NCBI GenBank assembly: GCA_963775235.1
Contig: CAVZHY010000006.1
Coordinates: 620,001 to 684,000, forward strand
DNA from: JBBDMC01 sp963775235
Lineage (GTDB): Bacteria; Pseudomonadota; Alphaproteobacteria; Rhizobiales; Kaistiaceae
DNA: 64,000 nucleotides
Direction of reading: 5' to 3'
Made by a program: the position numbers and the translations under genes
The notes under the pieces: generated by a model
What the model saw: only the letters and a program-made list of their open reading frames with translations
The model's database searches: none
What the model was told of the DNA's origin: nothing
Part shown: positions 52,684 through 64,000 of the stretch, piece after piece
Numbering within the stretch: the stretch's first letter is position 1
Layout of the letters: every line of letters begins with the position of its first letter

Positions 52684-53454
52684 TCAGAAGTGAACGTTGG
52701 CGCCGATGCGGCCGACCCAGCCGGTAACGGCTGCGTCAGCGGTGATGAGGGCCCAGCCGGGAGGATCGGCTTCGCTGAAGCTGTAGGTCTGGGTCCCGAG
52801 GTCGTAATAAAGGGCCTCGCCCTTGATCGATAGTCGATCGGTCAACGCGACCTCGACGCCGCCGCCGGCCGTCCACCCGGTATGGGTATGCGTGTCGATG
52901 GTGGTGATCACGGTCGGTCCGGCGTAGGTGTCGTCGATCTGCGACTGAACCTTGCCGACTGCCACGCCGGCCGTGCCGAAGATGAGGGCGCGGCCGACGG
53001 CTACGCCCAACCGGCCCCGAACGGTCGCCAGAGACTTGAGCCTCCCGGTGTCCATGAAATCGGTCGTGCCCGTGTAGCTGCCCTTCACGCCGGACCACGA
53101 GTAATCGCCCTCCAGCCCGAACACCGCCTTGCCGGCCTGGACGTTGATGCCGCCTTCGAACCCGGCGATGGCCCCGTTGCCGGTGAAGGTGAAGGCATCG
53201 GCACCGCCGAAATCACTCGGCACGTTGGGGGTGCCCAACGGGTCATCGTAAAGAAAGATGTTGCTGGCGTTGAATGTTGCACCCGCAAATCCGGCAGTGA
53301 CGCCGATGTACGGCCCGTTCCAGTTGACCGGTGCCGGTTGGCCTGCGGCGTTGTAGCCGCCCATGTCGGTGGCCTGCGCAACTCCCGGTAGCACGGCGGC
53401 GATCGTCAGCGCAGCGAGAGCGGCCGTTCCGGTGCTGATGAATGATTTTCCCAT
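52684..53454 (-). CDS. outer-membrane beta-barrel protein, Omp25-like
   Basis: 256 aa from the ATG at 53454 (MGKSFISTGTAALAALTIAA); an upstream frame start is unlikely. Signal peptide cut after AQA. Barrel features: VNWNGPYIGVTAGFAGATFN (typical Omp25/Omp31 start), FGLEGDYSWSGVKGSYTG, TVRGRLGVAVGRALIFGTAG, WTAGGGVEVALTDRLSIKGE, and a terminal aromatic residue (NVHF) needed for BAM recognition. Confidence 0.88.
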   Translation of the reverse strand: MGKSFISTGTAALAALTIAAVLPGVAQATDMGGYNAAGQPAPVNWNGPYIGVTAGFAGATFNASNIFLYDDPLGTPNVPSDFGGADAFTFTGNGAIAGFEGGINVQAGKAVFGLEGDYSWSGVKGSYTGTTDFMDTGRLKSLATVRGRLGVAVGRALIFGTAGVAVGKVQSQIDDTYAGPTVITTIDTHTHTGWTAGGGVEVALTDRLSIKGEALYYDLGTQTYSFSEADPPGWALITADAAVTGWVGRIGANVHF

Positions 53455-53630
53455 GGTTGAGGTGATCCCTTGCGACTCAATTAGCGCGAGCATGGTACCC
53501 GCAACGTGGTTAACGAACTGTGGCCATGGCGCAACCGCGGGCCGAATTTGATGGCGCGGCCGGTTTTCTTGGAATCGCGCCCGTCGGGCGGCGGCGGAAT
53601 GGAGCGGCGCGCCCCGCTTCAGGCACTCGG

Positions 53631-54926
53631 TCAGGCGGCACAGGCCGCGGCCCGGGCGATTAGCAGCGCACGCTCCCGCTCGTTTTGCGTCAGCGCCGCC
53701 GCCCGCTCGAATTCGGCCCGGGCTTCCTCACGCCGGCCGAGCTTCTGCAGCAGATCGCCGCGCACACTCGGCAGCAGGTGGTATGTCTTGAGCGTCGCCT
53801 CGTCCGCGAGCCGGTCGACCAGAGCCAGACCCGCCTCGGGACCGACGGCGAACGAAATCGCCACGGCACGGTTCAGCTCCACCACCGGCGACGGCATGAT
53901 CTGCGCCAGAGCACCATACAGCGCCGCGATCCGCTTCCAGTCGGTCTGGTCGGCCGTGACGGCCCTCGCGTGGCAGGCGGTGATCGCGGCCTGCAGTTGG
54001 TAGGGACCCGGCGCATGGCCAAGGGCTTCGGCGCGGGCGAGCGCCGCCAGGCCCCGGCGGATCAGCAGTTGATCCCAGCGCGCCCGGTTCTGGTCCAGCA
54101 GCAGGATCGGCTCGCCGGAGGGTCCGGTGCGCGCGCTGAAACGCGAGGCCTGAATCTCCATCAGCGACACCAGGCCATGCACTTCCGGTTCGCTGGGCGC
54201 GAGTTCGGCGAGAATCCGGCCCAGCCGCAGGGCCTCCTCGCAAAGCTGCGGCCGCATCCAGTCGTCGCCGGCGGTGGCCGAATAGCCCTCGTTGAAGGTC
54301 AGATAGATGACCTCCAGCACCGACGGCAGCCGCGCGGCGAGTTCGGCGTCGCGGGGCACCTCGAAGGGCACGTGGGCTTCCGACAGCGTGCGCTTCGCCC
54401 GCACGATCCGTTGCGCGATGGTTGGCTCGGCGACAAGGAAGGCGCGGGCGATCTCCTCGGTGGTGAGCCCGCCGACAAGCCGCAGAGTCAGCGCCAGGCG
54501 CGCCTCGGTCGACAGCAGCGGATGGCAGGAGGTGAAGATCAGGCTCAACATGTCGTCGCCGAGCTGATCGTCGAGGGACGCGACAAGATCGTCGGTCGTG
54601 TCCTGCCCGGCCTCAAGCTCGCGCCCGATCTCCGCGTGCTTGCGCTCGGCCATCTTGCCATGGCGGATTGAATCGATGGCCCGGCGCTTGGCGGTCCCCA
54701 TCAGCCACGCGCCGGGGTTGTCGGGAATGCCGGTTTGCGGCCAGCGTTCGAGGGCGGTGACGAGAGCGTCCTGCGCCAGCTCCTCGGCGCGGCCGACGTC
54801 ACGGACCATGCGCGAGAGGCCGGCGATGAGCTTCGCCGCCTCGATGCGCCACACCGCCTCGATCGTGCGATGGATATCGGGAGCCGTCACGGCCTCCGAT
54901 AGAACACCGGCCCGCGGCCGATGCAA
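53631..54926 (-). CDS. ECF42-group sigma factor with TPR-like C-terminal domain
   Basis: 431 aa, much longer than ordinary ECF factors. Region 2: LIAGLSRMVRDVGRAEELAQ and NPGAWLMGTAKRRAIDSIR; region 4: LALTLRLVGGLTTEEIARAF and EPTIAQRIVRAKRTL. The extension (residues about 190-431; LPSVLEVIYLTFNEGYSA, VELNRAVAISFAVGPEAGL, LQKLGRREEARAEFERA) has the TPR-like form of the ECF42 group, which has no anti-sigma partner and is linked to DGPF/YCII genes. Five such partner genes lie 1-3.5 kb upstream on the same strand. The start is uncertain by some 12 residues. Confidence 0.9.
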   Translation of the reverse strand: MHRPRAGVLSEAVTAPDIHRTIEAVWRIEAAKLIAGLSRMVRDVGRAEELAQDALVTALERWPQTGIPDNPGAWLMGTAKRRAIDSIRHGKMAERKHAEIGRELEAGQDTTDDLVASLDDQLGDDMLSLIFTSCHPLLSTEARLALTLRLVGGLTTEEIARAFLVAEPTIAQRIVRAKRTLSEAHVPFEVPRDAELAARLPSVLEVIYLTFNEGYSATAGDDWMRPQLCEEALRLGRILAELAPSEPEVHGLVSLMEIQASRFSARTGPSGEPILLLDQNRARWDQLLIRRGLAALARAEALGHAPGPYQLQAAITACHARAVTADQTDWKRIAALYGALAQIMPSPVVELNRAVAISFAVGPEAGLALVDRLADEATLKTYHLLPSVRGDLLQKLGRREEARAEFERAAALTQNERERALLIARAAACAA

Positions 54927-54989
54927 GATCAGGCGGGGGCCGGCCCTGCCCGACTACACCGCGCGAAATCTCAGGCCCGCGTCAGGCGA

Positions 54990-55817
54990 TCATCGCTCGA
55001 CGGCGCCAATACCGCCGATCGGGACGAAATGGAACGGCCGGTTGTTGTCCTGGTCGGCGATCGTTTCGATGGTCTGACCAAAGTTGACCGTCGCGCCGAC
55101 CTTGGCCGCAAACTGGCTGATGTTGTGGCCGTAGGAATCGGCCTGCACCGCGGCGAAGAGGTTGAAGCGCGTATTCGGCAGGTGGTGCGTGAACATGGCC
55201 GAGCCCTCGACCACCGTCTGGCCGGACCCCGCGCCCACCTGGAGAGCGGCGGTGAACTTGCTCTCCGGCGTGATGTAGAAGTCGAGGAGACCGCCGAACT
55301 GCCCGAAGTTGTAACCATTGACGGTGTTGAAGCTCGCCTGCCCGGTGAGGGCGACGTTGGGGCCGAGCGCCCGCATCCTTGCTTCGCCACCGATGGTGAA
55401 CACCGATGGACCGCCACCGGAATTGGCGGTCACCGCAATAAACGGACCGATCGCCGTGTTGGGCAGGTTCTTGTAGAAGTGAAGGATGCCGCTGAAAAGC
55501 GCGTCGTTGGAATATTTGAGGTCCGCCGAAACATAGACCTCCGGCATCAGGTTCCACGTGTTGCCAAGGGGAACGTTGAGGCGCCCGTCCGCATCCAGAA
55601 ACGTACCGGAGTCGCGGTACAGGCCATCGTGGTACCACCAGCCCCCGAACGCCAGTGACACGTCGGCCGTGACCATGGAAGCCGGACTGTAAACCGGGCT
55701 CATGGCAGGAGGCGGAGAGTACGTGCCCTGCTGCGGATATTGGCTTATGTCGGCCGCGAAAGCCGAGCCTCCGAGCGCGACCAAGGCCGCGGCTGCAATT
55801 GCACTTCTGGTCAGCAT
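54990..55817 (-). CDS. outer-membrane protein, probable beta-barrel
   Basis: 275 aa from the ATG at 55817 (GAGGGG just upstream). Signal peptide MLTRSAIAAAALVALGGSA, cut at FAA. Repeated beta-strand patterns (VTADVSLAFGGWWYHDGLY, PEVYVSADLKYSNDALF, FGGLLDFYITPESKFTAALQ) suggest a porin-like barrel. Unlike most barrels the last residue is not aromatic (GGIGAVER). It stands between DGPF genes and the ECF42 gene; a link to that regulon is possible. Confidence 0.75.
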   Translation of the reverse strand: MLTRSAIAAAALVALGGSAFAADISQYPQQGTYSPPPAMSPVYSPASMVTADVSLAFGGWWYHDGLYRDSGTFLDADGRLNVPLGNTWNLMPEVYVSADLKYSNDALFSGILHFYKNLPNTAIGPFIAVTANSGGGPSVFTIGGEARMRALGPNVALTGQASFNTVNGYNFGQFGGLLDFYITPESKFTAALQVGAGSGQTVVEGSAMFTHHLPNTRFNLFAAVQADSYGHNISQFAAKVGATVNFGQTIETIADQDNNRPFHFVPIGGIGAVER

Positions 55818-55951
55818 GAACACCCCTCACCCGGCCTTCCCGCCGGTCCACACTCAAGTCCAGCGCCCGAAGACTCGCGCGCCGAATCCGCGAGCGCGCA
55901 GATTACGTCCAGGACCGAAGTGCCCGCAAGAGCGATCGCCCGCGATTGGCG

Positions 55952-56314
55952 CTACTTTGCCTCGATGAAGCACGGTCCGAGACCGCGCACCTCGACCGTC
56001 GACCATTCCGCCGCCGGGCACTCCTGCCCGATCGCGATCGCCTCTTCCATCGTCTCGCAGTCGAGCAGAAAGAAGCCGCCCAGCACCTCCTTCGCCTCGG
56101 CGAAGGGGCCGTCGACCGTGGTCGGCCGGCCGTCGCGCGTGCGGATCCGCACGCCCTCCGCCTGCGAGGCAAGCGACTCCGTCCGGATCAGCAGGCCGCG
56201 CTTCTGCAGACCAGCGGCGAAGTCGAGCATGCGGGCATAGCGCCGCTCGCCCTCTGCGCGCCCGGCTTTTGCCCGTTCGTCCGGCTGCTCGACGACCAGA
56301 AGCATGTAGGGCAT
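55952..56314 (-). CDS. YCII/DGPF domain protein (copy 3)
   Basis: 120 aa from the ATG at 56314 (GGAGGG). Ferredoxin-like YCII fold: MPYMLLVVEQPDERAKAGRA, the DGPFAEAKEVLGGFFLLD signature, then AIAIGQECPAAEWSTVEVR. Function of DGPF proteins is not known; they accompany ECF42 sigma factors. Last of five clustered DGPF/VOC genes. Confidence 0.88.
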   Translation of the reverse strand: MPYMLLVVEQPDERAKAGRAEGERRYARMLDFAAGLQKRGLLIRTESLASQAEGVRIRTRDGRPTTVDGPFAEAKEVLGGFFLLDCETMEEAIAIGQECPAAEWSTVEVRGLGPCFIEAK

Positions 56315-56382
56315 GGCACCCTCCCCGCGCGGCCCGGCGCGGAGAGGATGTCCTATCGGCAACGCGCCGCTCGGTAAAGCGC

Positions 56383-56793
56383 TCATGCGGCGCCCGTGCA
56401 GCCGACCATCCACGGAACACCGAACCGATCGGTGAGCATGCCGAAGCGTTCCGCCCAGAAGGTCTTGGCGATCGGCATGCGGACACTGCCGCCCTCGGCC
56501 AGCGCGGCGAAAATCCGATCCGCTTCGGCCGGCTCGGCCACCTCCAGTGATACGCTCGCGCCCTGCGGCTTCTGGTACCAGTTTGGCGGCGCGTCCGACC
56601 CCATGAGCAGCGTGTCGCCGATCTTCATCTGGGCGTGCATGATCTTGTCGCCCCAGTCGGGCGCGACCGGCGTGCCTCCGGGCATCTCGCTGTGGGTCAT
56701 CATCGAGTCGACCTTTGCGCCCAAGACCTGGGCGTAGAACTTGAACGCTTCGGCGCAGGTGCCGTTGAACAGAACGTACGGGTTGACGTGCAT
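56383..56793 (-). CDS. VOC family protein, PhnB-like (copy 2)
   Basis: 136 aa. MHVNPYVLFNGTCAEAFKFY, ending FGMLTDRFGVPWMVGC; the paired beta-alpha-beta modules and the start are those of PhnB-type glyoxalase/bleomycin resistance-like proteins. Metal site residues are not evident, as usual for this subgroup. Between DGPF copies 2 and 3. Confidence 0.88.
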   Translation of the reverse strand: MHVNPYVLFNGTCAEAFKFYAQVLGAKVDSMMTHSEMPGGTPVAPDWGDKIMHAQMKIGDTLLMGSDAPPNWYQKPQGASVSLEVAEPAEADRIFAALAEGGSVRMPIAKTFWAERFGMLTDRFGVPWMVGCTGAA

Positions 56794-56874
56794 GGTTGCT
56801 TCCTTTCGACGGTTGTTGGGCTGGAACCGATGTTCGCCCGTCGATCCTGTGATGAAAAAGAGTGGTGCGCCGCC

Positions 56875-57240
56875 TCAGAACTTCGACAGGTCCGCTTCCA
56901 TCATTTCGCGCACCTCGCACTCCCCGTCCCACTCGGGCCAATGTCGCCGATGGAGCTCCATGAAGCGCGTGGTCCACTCCATCATTTCCTGCCGCGAGGA
57001 GACGTCGTAGATGGCATAGCCCCCCACCACTTCCTTCGCCTCGGTGAAGGGACCGTCGGTCGTGTTCAGCCTGCCGTCCGACTGGCGCACCCTGATCCCG
57101 TCTTTGGTCGGGGCGAGGCCGCCGGTCATTACCAGCACGCCGGCCTTGTTGGCGTCGCGGACGAGCTGGCTTATCGCCTCGTACAATGCGGGCGGCGGAT
57201 TGCGGCCCTCGAGGCCCTTGATAAGAGACATGTATCGCAT
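56875..57240 (-). CDS. YCII/DGPF domain protein (copy 2)
   Basis: 121 aa. MRYMSLIKGLEGRNPPPALY, GVLVMTGGLAPTKDGIRVR, and the signature DGPFTEAKEVVGGYAIYD. Tryptophan-rich end (ELHRRHWPEWDG). In the cluster with copies 1 and 3. Confidence 0.88.
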   Translation of the reverse strand: MRYMSLIKGLEGRNPPPALYEAISQLVRDANKAGVLVMTGGLAPTKDGIRVRQSDGRLNTTDGPFTEAKEVVGGYAIYDVSSRQEMMEWTTRFMELHRRHWPEWDGECEVREMMEADLSKF

Positions 57241-57286
57241 CGCTGCTGCTCCGAAATCGTGTGTCTGATGGAAATGGTTGTGGCGT

Positions 57287-57781
57287 TCAGCGGCCCTCGA
57301 ACGCCGCCTCGAGTCTGCCGATGTCGATCTTGACCTGCTTCAGCATCTCGTCGGCCGCGCGTTTGGCCTTCGCCCGGTCCGGATCTGTCATCATCCTGCC
57401 AAGCGCACTCGCGGTGATCTGCCAGCGCAGGCCGTATTTGTCGGTGACCCAGCCGCACGCCTGCGCCTTCCCGCCGTTCTTCAGAATGGCGTCCCAGTAG
57501 CGGTCGATCTCCTCTTGCGAATCGCAGTTCACCAGGAAGGAGATCGCATCGTTGAAGGCGTCGTGGGGACCGGCGCTGATCGCCATGAAGGCCTGGCCGA
57601 AAAGCGTGAACTCGACGACCGCGACCGAGCCTGCAGGTCCGCTCGGCGAGTCCGTAGCCAGATGAGTGACACGACCGACCTCGGAGTCGGGAAAAACTGT
57701 GGCGTAGAAGCGGGCAGCCTCTTCGGCCTCCCTGGCATACCAGAGATGGGGAACGATCTTCTGCTTCGGAGATTTGCTCAT
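57287..57781 (-). CDS. VOC family protein, PhnB-like (copy 1)
   Basis: 164 aa. QKIVPHLWYAREAEEAARFY, FTLFGQAFMAISAGPHDAFN and SFLVNCDSQEEIDRYWDAIL then CGWVTDKYGLRWQI: the 3-demethylubiquinone-9 3-methyltransferase-like VOC subgroup. It has an additional helical end (AKRAADEMLKQVKIDIGRLE). Confidence 0.9.
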   Translation of the reverse strand: MSKSPKQKIVPHLWYAREAEEAARFYATVFPDSEVGRVTHLATDSPSGPAGSVAVVEFTLFGQAFMAISAGPHDAFNDAISFLVNCDSQEEIDRYWDAILKNGGKAQACGWVTDKYGLRWQITASALGRMMTDPDRAKAKRAADEMLKQVKIDIGRLEAAFEGR

Positions 57782-57847
57782 GGCGTGGCGCCTTCTGCAA
57801 AACTGGACAATTGATGGTGGACCGTCGGCACCAGGCCGGGCGGAAAA

Positions 57848-58264
57848 TCACTGACGATCTTGCAGTTTCTGCCCAACGCGGCGGTGATGCTCGACCGCGG
57901 GGCTCTCGCCGAAGTCCTCCAGTTCGAAGAACGGGCGCACCTCGATCTCGCTTTCCCCTTCCATCGGATTGGGGCAGCGCTTGACCCACTCGATCGCCTC
58001 CTCCAGCGACTTGGCCTGGAAGATCCAGTAGCCGGCGATAAGCTCTTTGGTCTCGGTGAACGGCCCGTCGATCACCGTGCGCTTGTCGCCTGAGAAGCGC
58101 ACGCGCGCACCCTCGCTGCTCGCCTTGAGCCCGGCGCCGTCGAGCATCACGCCCGCCTTCACCAGCTCCTCGTTGTATTTGGCCATCGCAGCCAGCATCT
58201 TTTCCGAGGGCAGGTTTCCGGCTTCGCTTTCCTTGCTCGCCTTCACGATCACCATGAAACGCAT
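57848..58264 (-). CDS. YCII/DGPF domain protein (copy 1)
   Basis: 138 aa from the ATG at 58264 (GGAG upstream). MRFMVIVKASKESEAGNLPS and the signature DGPFTETKELIAGYWIFQ, then AIEWVKRCPNPMEGESEIEV. First gene of the cluster, and directly behind a TGTCGA-N17-CGTC promoter. Confidence 0.9.
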   Translation of the reverse strand: MRFMVIVKASKESEAGNLPSEKMLAAMAKYNEELVKAGVMLDGAGLKASSEGARVRFSGDKRTVIDGPFTETKELIAGYWIFQAKSLEEAIEWVKRCPNPMEGESEIEVRPFFELEDFGESPAVEHHRRVGQKLQDRQ

Positions 58265-58322
58265 TGCCGTCTCCTTCGTGGTTCCCATTGGCCCGGCGTC
58301 TGCCGCAAGGCTTCATCCACAC

Positions 58323-58349
58323 GACGAACGGGGCCGCCCCCAGTCGACA
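58323..58349 (-). promoter_or_regulatory. ECF42-type promoter of the DGPF/VOC cluster
   Basis: On the minus strand TGTCGA, 17 nt, CGTC, about 60 bp upstream of DGPF copy 1. The same hexamer, spacing and -10 flank precede the MFS gene (51367). Confidence 0.65.
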
Positions 58350-58367
58350 TGACGACAACGATTTTTT

Positions 58368-58898
58368 TCAGACGATCAGAAACGGCAGCCGGGTTCGCTC
58401 CAGCGTCAGCAGCCGCTCCTTGGTCAAGGTCCCGCCGTAGGCGGAAAAGCCGCCGATGCGGCCACCGGCTGCGAGCACCCGGTGGCATGGGACGACGATC
58501 GGCAGCGGGTTCTTCGCCATTGCCTGACCCACCAGCCGCGCTCCGCCGGGTATGCCGGCGCGCCGCGCCACCTCGCCGTAGCTCGCCGTTTCGCCCCAGC
58601 GGAGTGCGCGCGTGACCTGGTATATCCCGCACCGTTCGCCGCTGAAGTCGGCCGGGAAATCGATCGCGACCTGGCCGAAACCGACCTCTTCTCCAGCAAA
58701 ATAGGCCCGCATGCACTCGATCGCGGCGGTCGCCCGCGAGCCGGGGCGCACGGGCCGGGCTCCCCGCCGTTCCAGCCGCGCCCGGCTGACCGCCGGGTCC
58801 GCCTCTGGCAACTGAACGGCGGTCAGTCCACGCAGATTCCACGCGACTCCGCAGACGCCGAAGGCGGTATCGAAAAGCGCGTAGGCTTCATCCAGCAC
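58368..58898 (-). CDS. ogt: methylated-DNA-[protein]-cysteine S-methyltransferase
   Basis: 176 aa; removes alkyl groups from O6-alkylguanine by suicide transfer to its own cysteine. Active site IVVPCHRVLAAGG with IGGFSAYGG; the helix-turn-helix region GETASYGEVARRAGIPGGAR. Start GTG at 58898. A LexA box lies 19 bp before the start, shared with uvrA. Confidence 0.92.
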   Translation of the reverse strand: MLDEAYALFDTAFGVCGVAWNLRGLTAVQLPEADPAVSRARLERRGARPVRPGSRATAAIECMRAYFAGEEVGFGQVAIDFPADFSGERCGIYQVTRALRWGETASYGEVARRAGIPGGARLVGQAMAKNPLPIVVPCHRVLAAGGRIGGFSAYGGTLTKERLLTLERTRLPFLIV

Positions 58899-58916
58899 AC
58901 CGTCACCGCCGCTGGT

Positions 58917-58931
58917 GTTCTATGTTTGTTC
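58917..58931. promoter_or_regulatory. LexA (SOS) box between ogt and uvrA
   Basis: GTTC-TATGTTT-GTTC, an exact GTTC-N7-GTTC. It stands in the divergent control region of ogt and uvrA and matches the box before ssb at 20613. Confidence 0.75.
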
Positions 58932-59082
58932 TTGCCATCACCCGTAGCCAATGGCAAGACTGGCGCGGCGGATTCGCACACAATTCCCTCTGGACGACGT
59001 CGTGCCACCGCTTGTGCGGACGCTGAAGAGCATAAGTTTGTGGAGCGGCCACGGCCGCGTTTCCTTTCGGACAAAGGCGACC

Positions 59083-64000
<4,918 letters not shown>

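Overview
The window looks like chromosome of a high-GC alphaproteobacterium, most likely Hyphomicrobiales (Rhizobiales). This is inferred from the gene block ssb-marC-gyrA-coaD-ppi-queA-tgt, two LexA boxes of the alphaproteobacterial form GTTC-N7-GTTC (before ssb and before uvrA), Ku/LigD end joining, Omp25-like porins and overall base composition. No rRNA, tRNA or CRISPR array was seen.

Layout. 1-2.5 kb: an aldo/keto reductase (cut by the window start) and an FMN alpha-hydroxy-acid oxidase homologue with an altered active site. 2.6-14.6 kb: conserved core genes tgt, queA, an ATP-grasp/metallopeptidase pair, ppi, coaD, gyrA and marC, plus small exported proteins and a DUF1194 protein. 14.7-20 kb: a sulfite/sulfur-oxidation locus (SorAB-like pair converging on a SoxCD-like pair over a shared hairpin) followed by an ECF sigma/anti-sigma pair. 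20-31 kb: ssb, a wrecked plasma-membrane-type H+-ATPase, LysE exporter, LigD, a GST, CopCD, a fatty acid desaturase and Ku.

31.1-47.2 kb: an integrated element of about 16.1 kb, bounded by an exact 12-bp direct repeat (GTTAATGCTCAA), with an 11-bp putative integrase arm site (CGTAAGTGACA) inside both ends and a tyrosine integrase at the right end. It carries its own replication module: a primase-helicase, an excisionase-like HTH protein, an RHH protein and an array of nine CTTCAGGACA sites. Its cargo is a complete His-Xaa-Ser radical-SAM peptide-modification operon (hxsDBCA), two HEPN-like proteins, a DUF4236 protein and an RloAB/AbiL-like ATPase-TOPRIM pair. This is the most interesting part of the window.

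47.3-59 kb: methyltransferase, TrkA-TrkH potassium uptake, MFS drug exporter, DHFR-fold protein, cupin, two outer-membrane proteins, and an ECF42 sigma factor with five clustered DGPF/YCII and VOC proteins. Two copies of a TGTCGA-N17-CGTC promoter were found, matching the ECF42 promoter motif. 59-64 kb: uvrA followed by a diverged partial tandem copy of itself.

A recurring caution: tgt, queA, the H+-ATPase, ligD, the GST, two island genes and both uvrA copies contain single-base frameshifts, several in G/C runs. Other long genes (gyrA, trkH, hxsB, the rep gene) are intact. Sequencing or assembly error explains most single lesions at least as well as gene decay.
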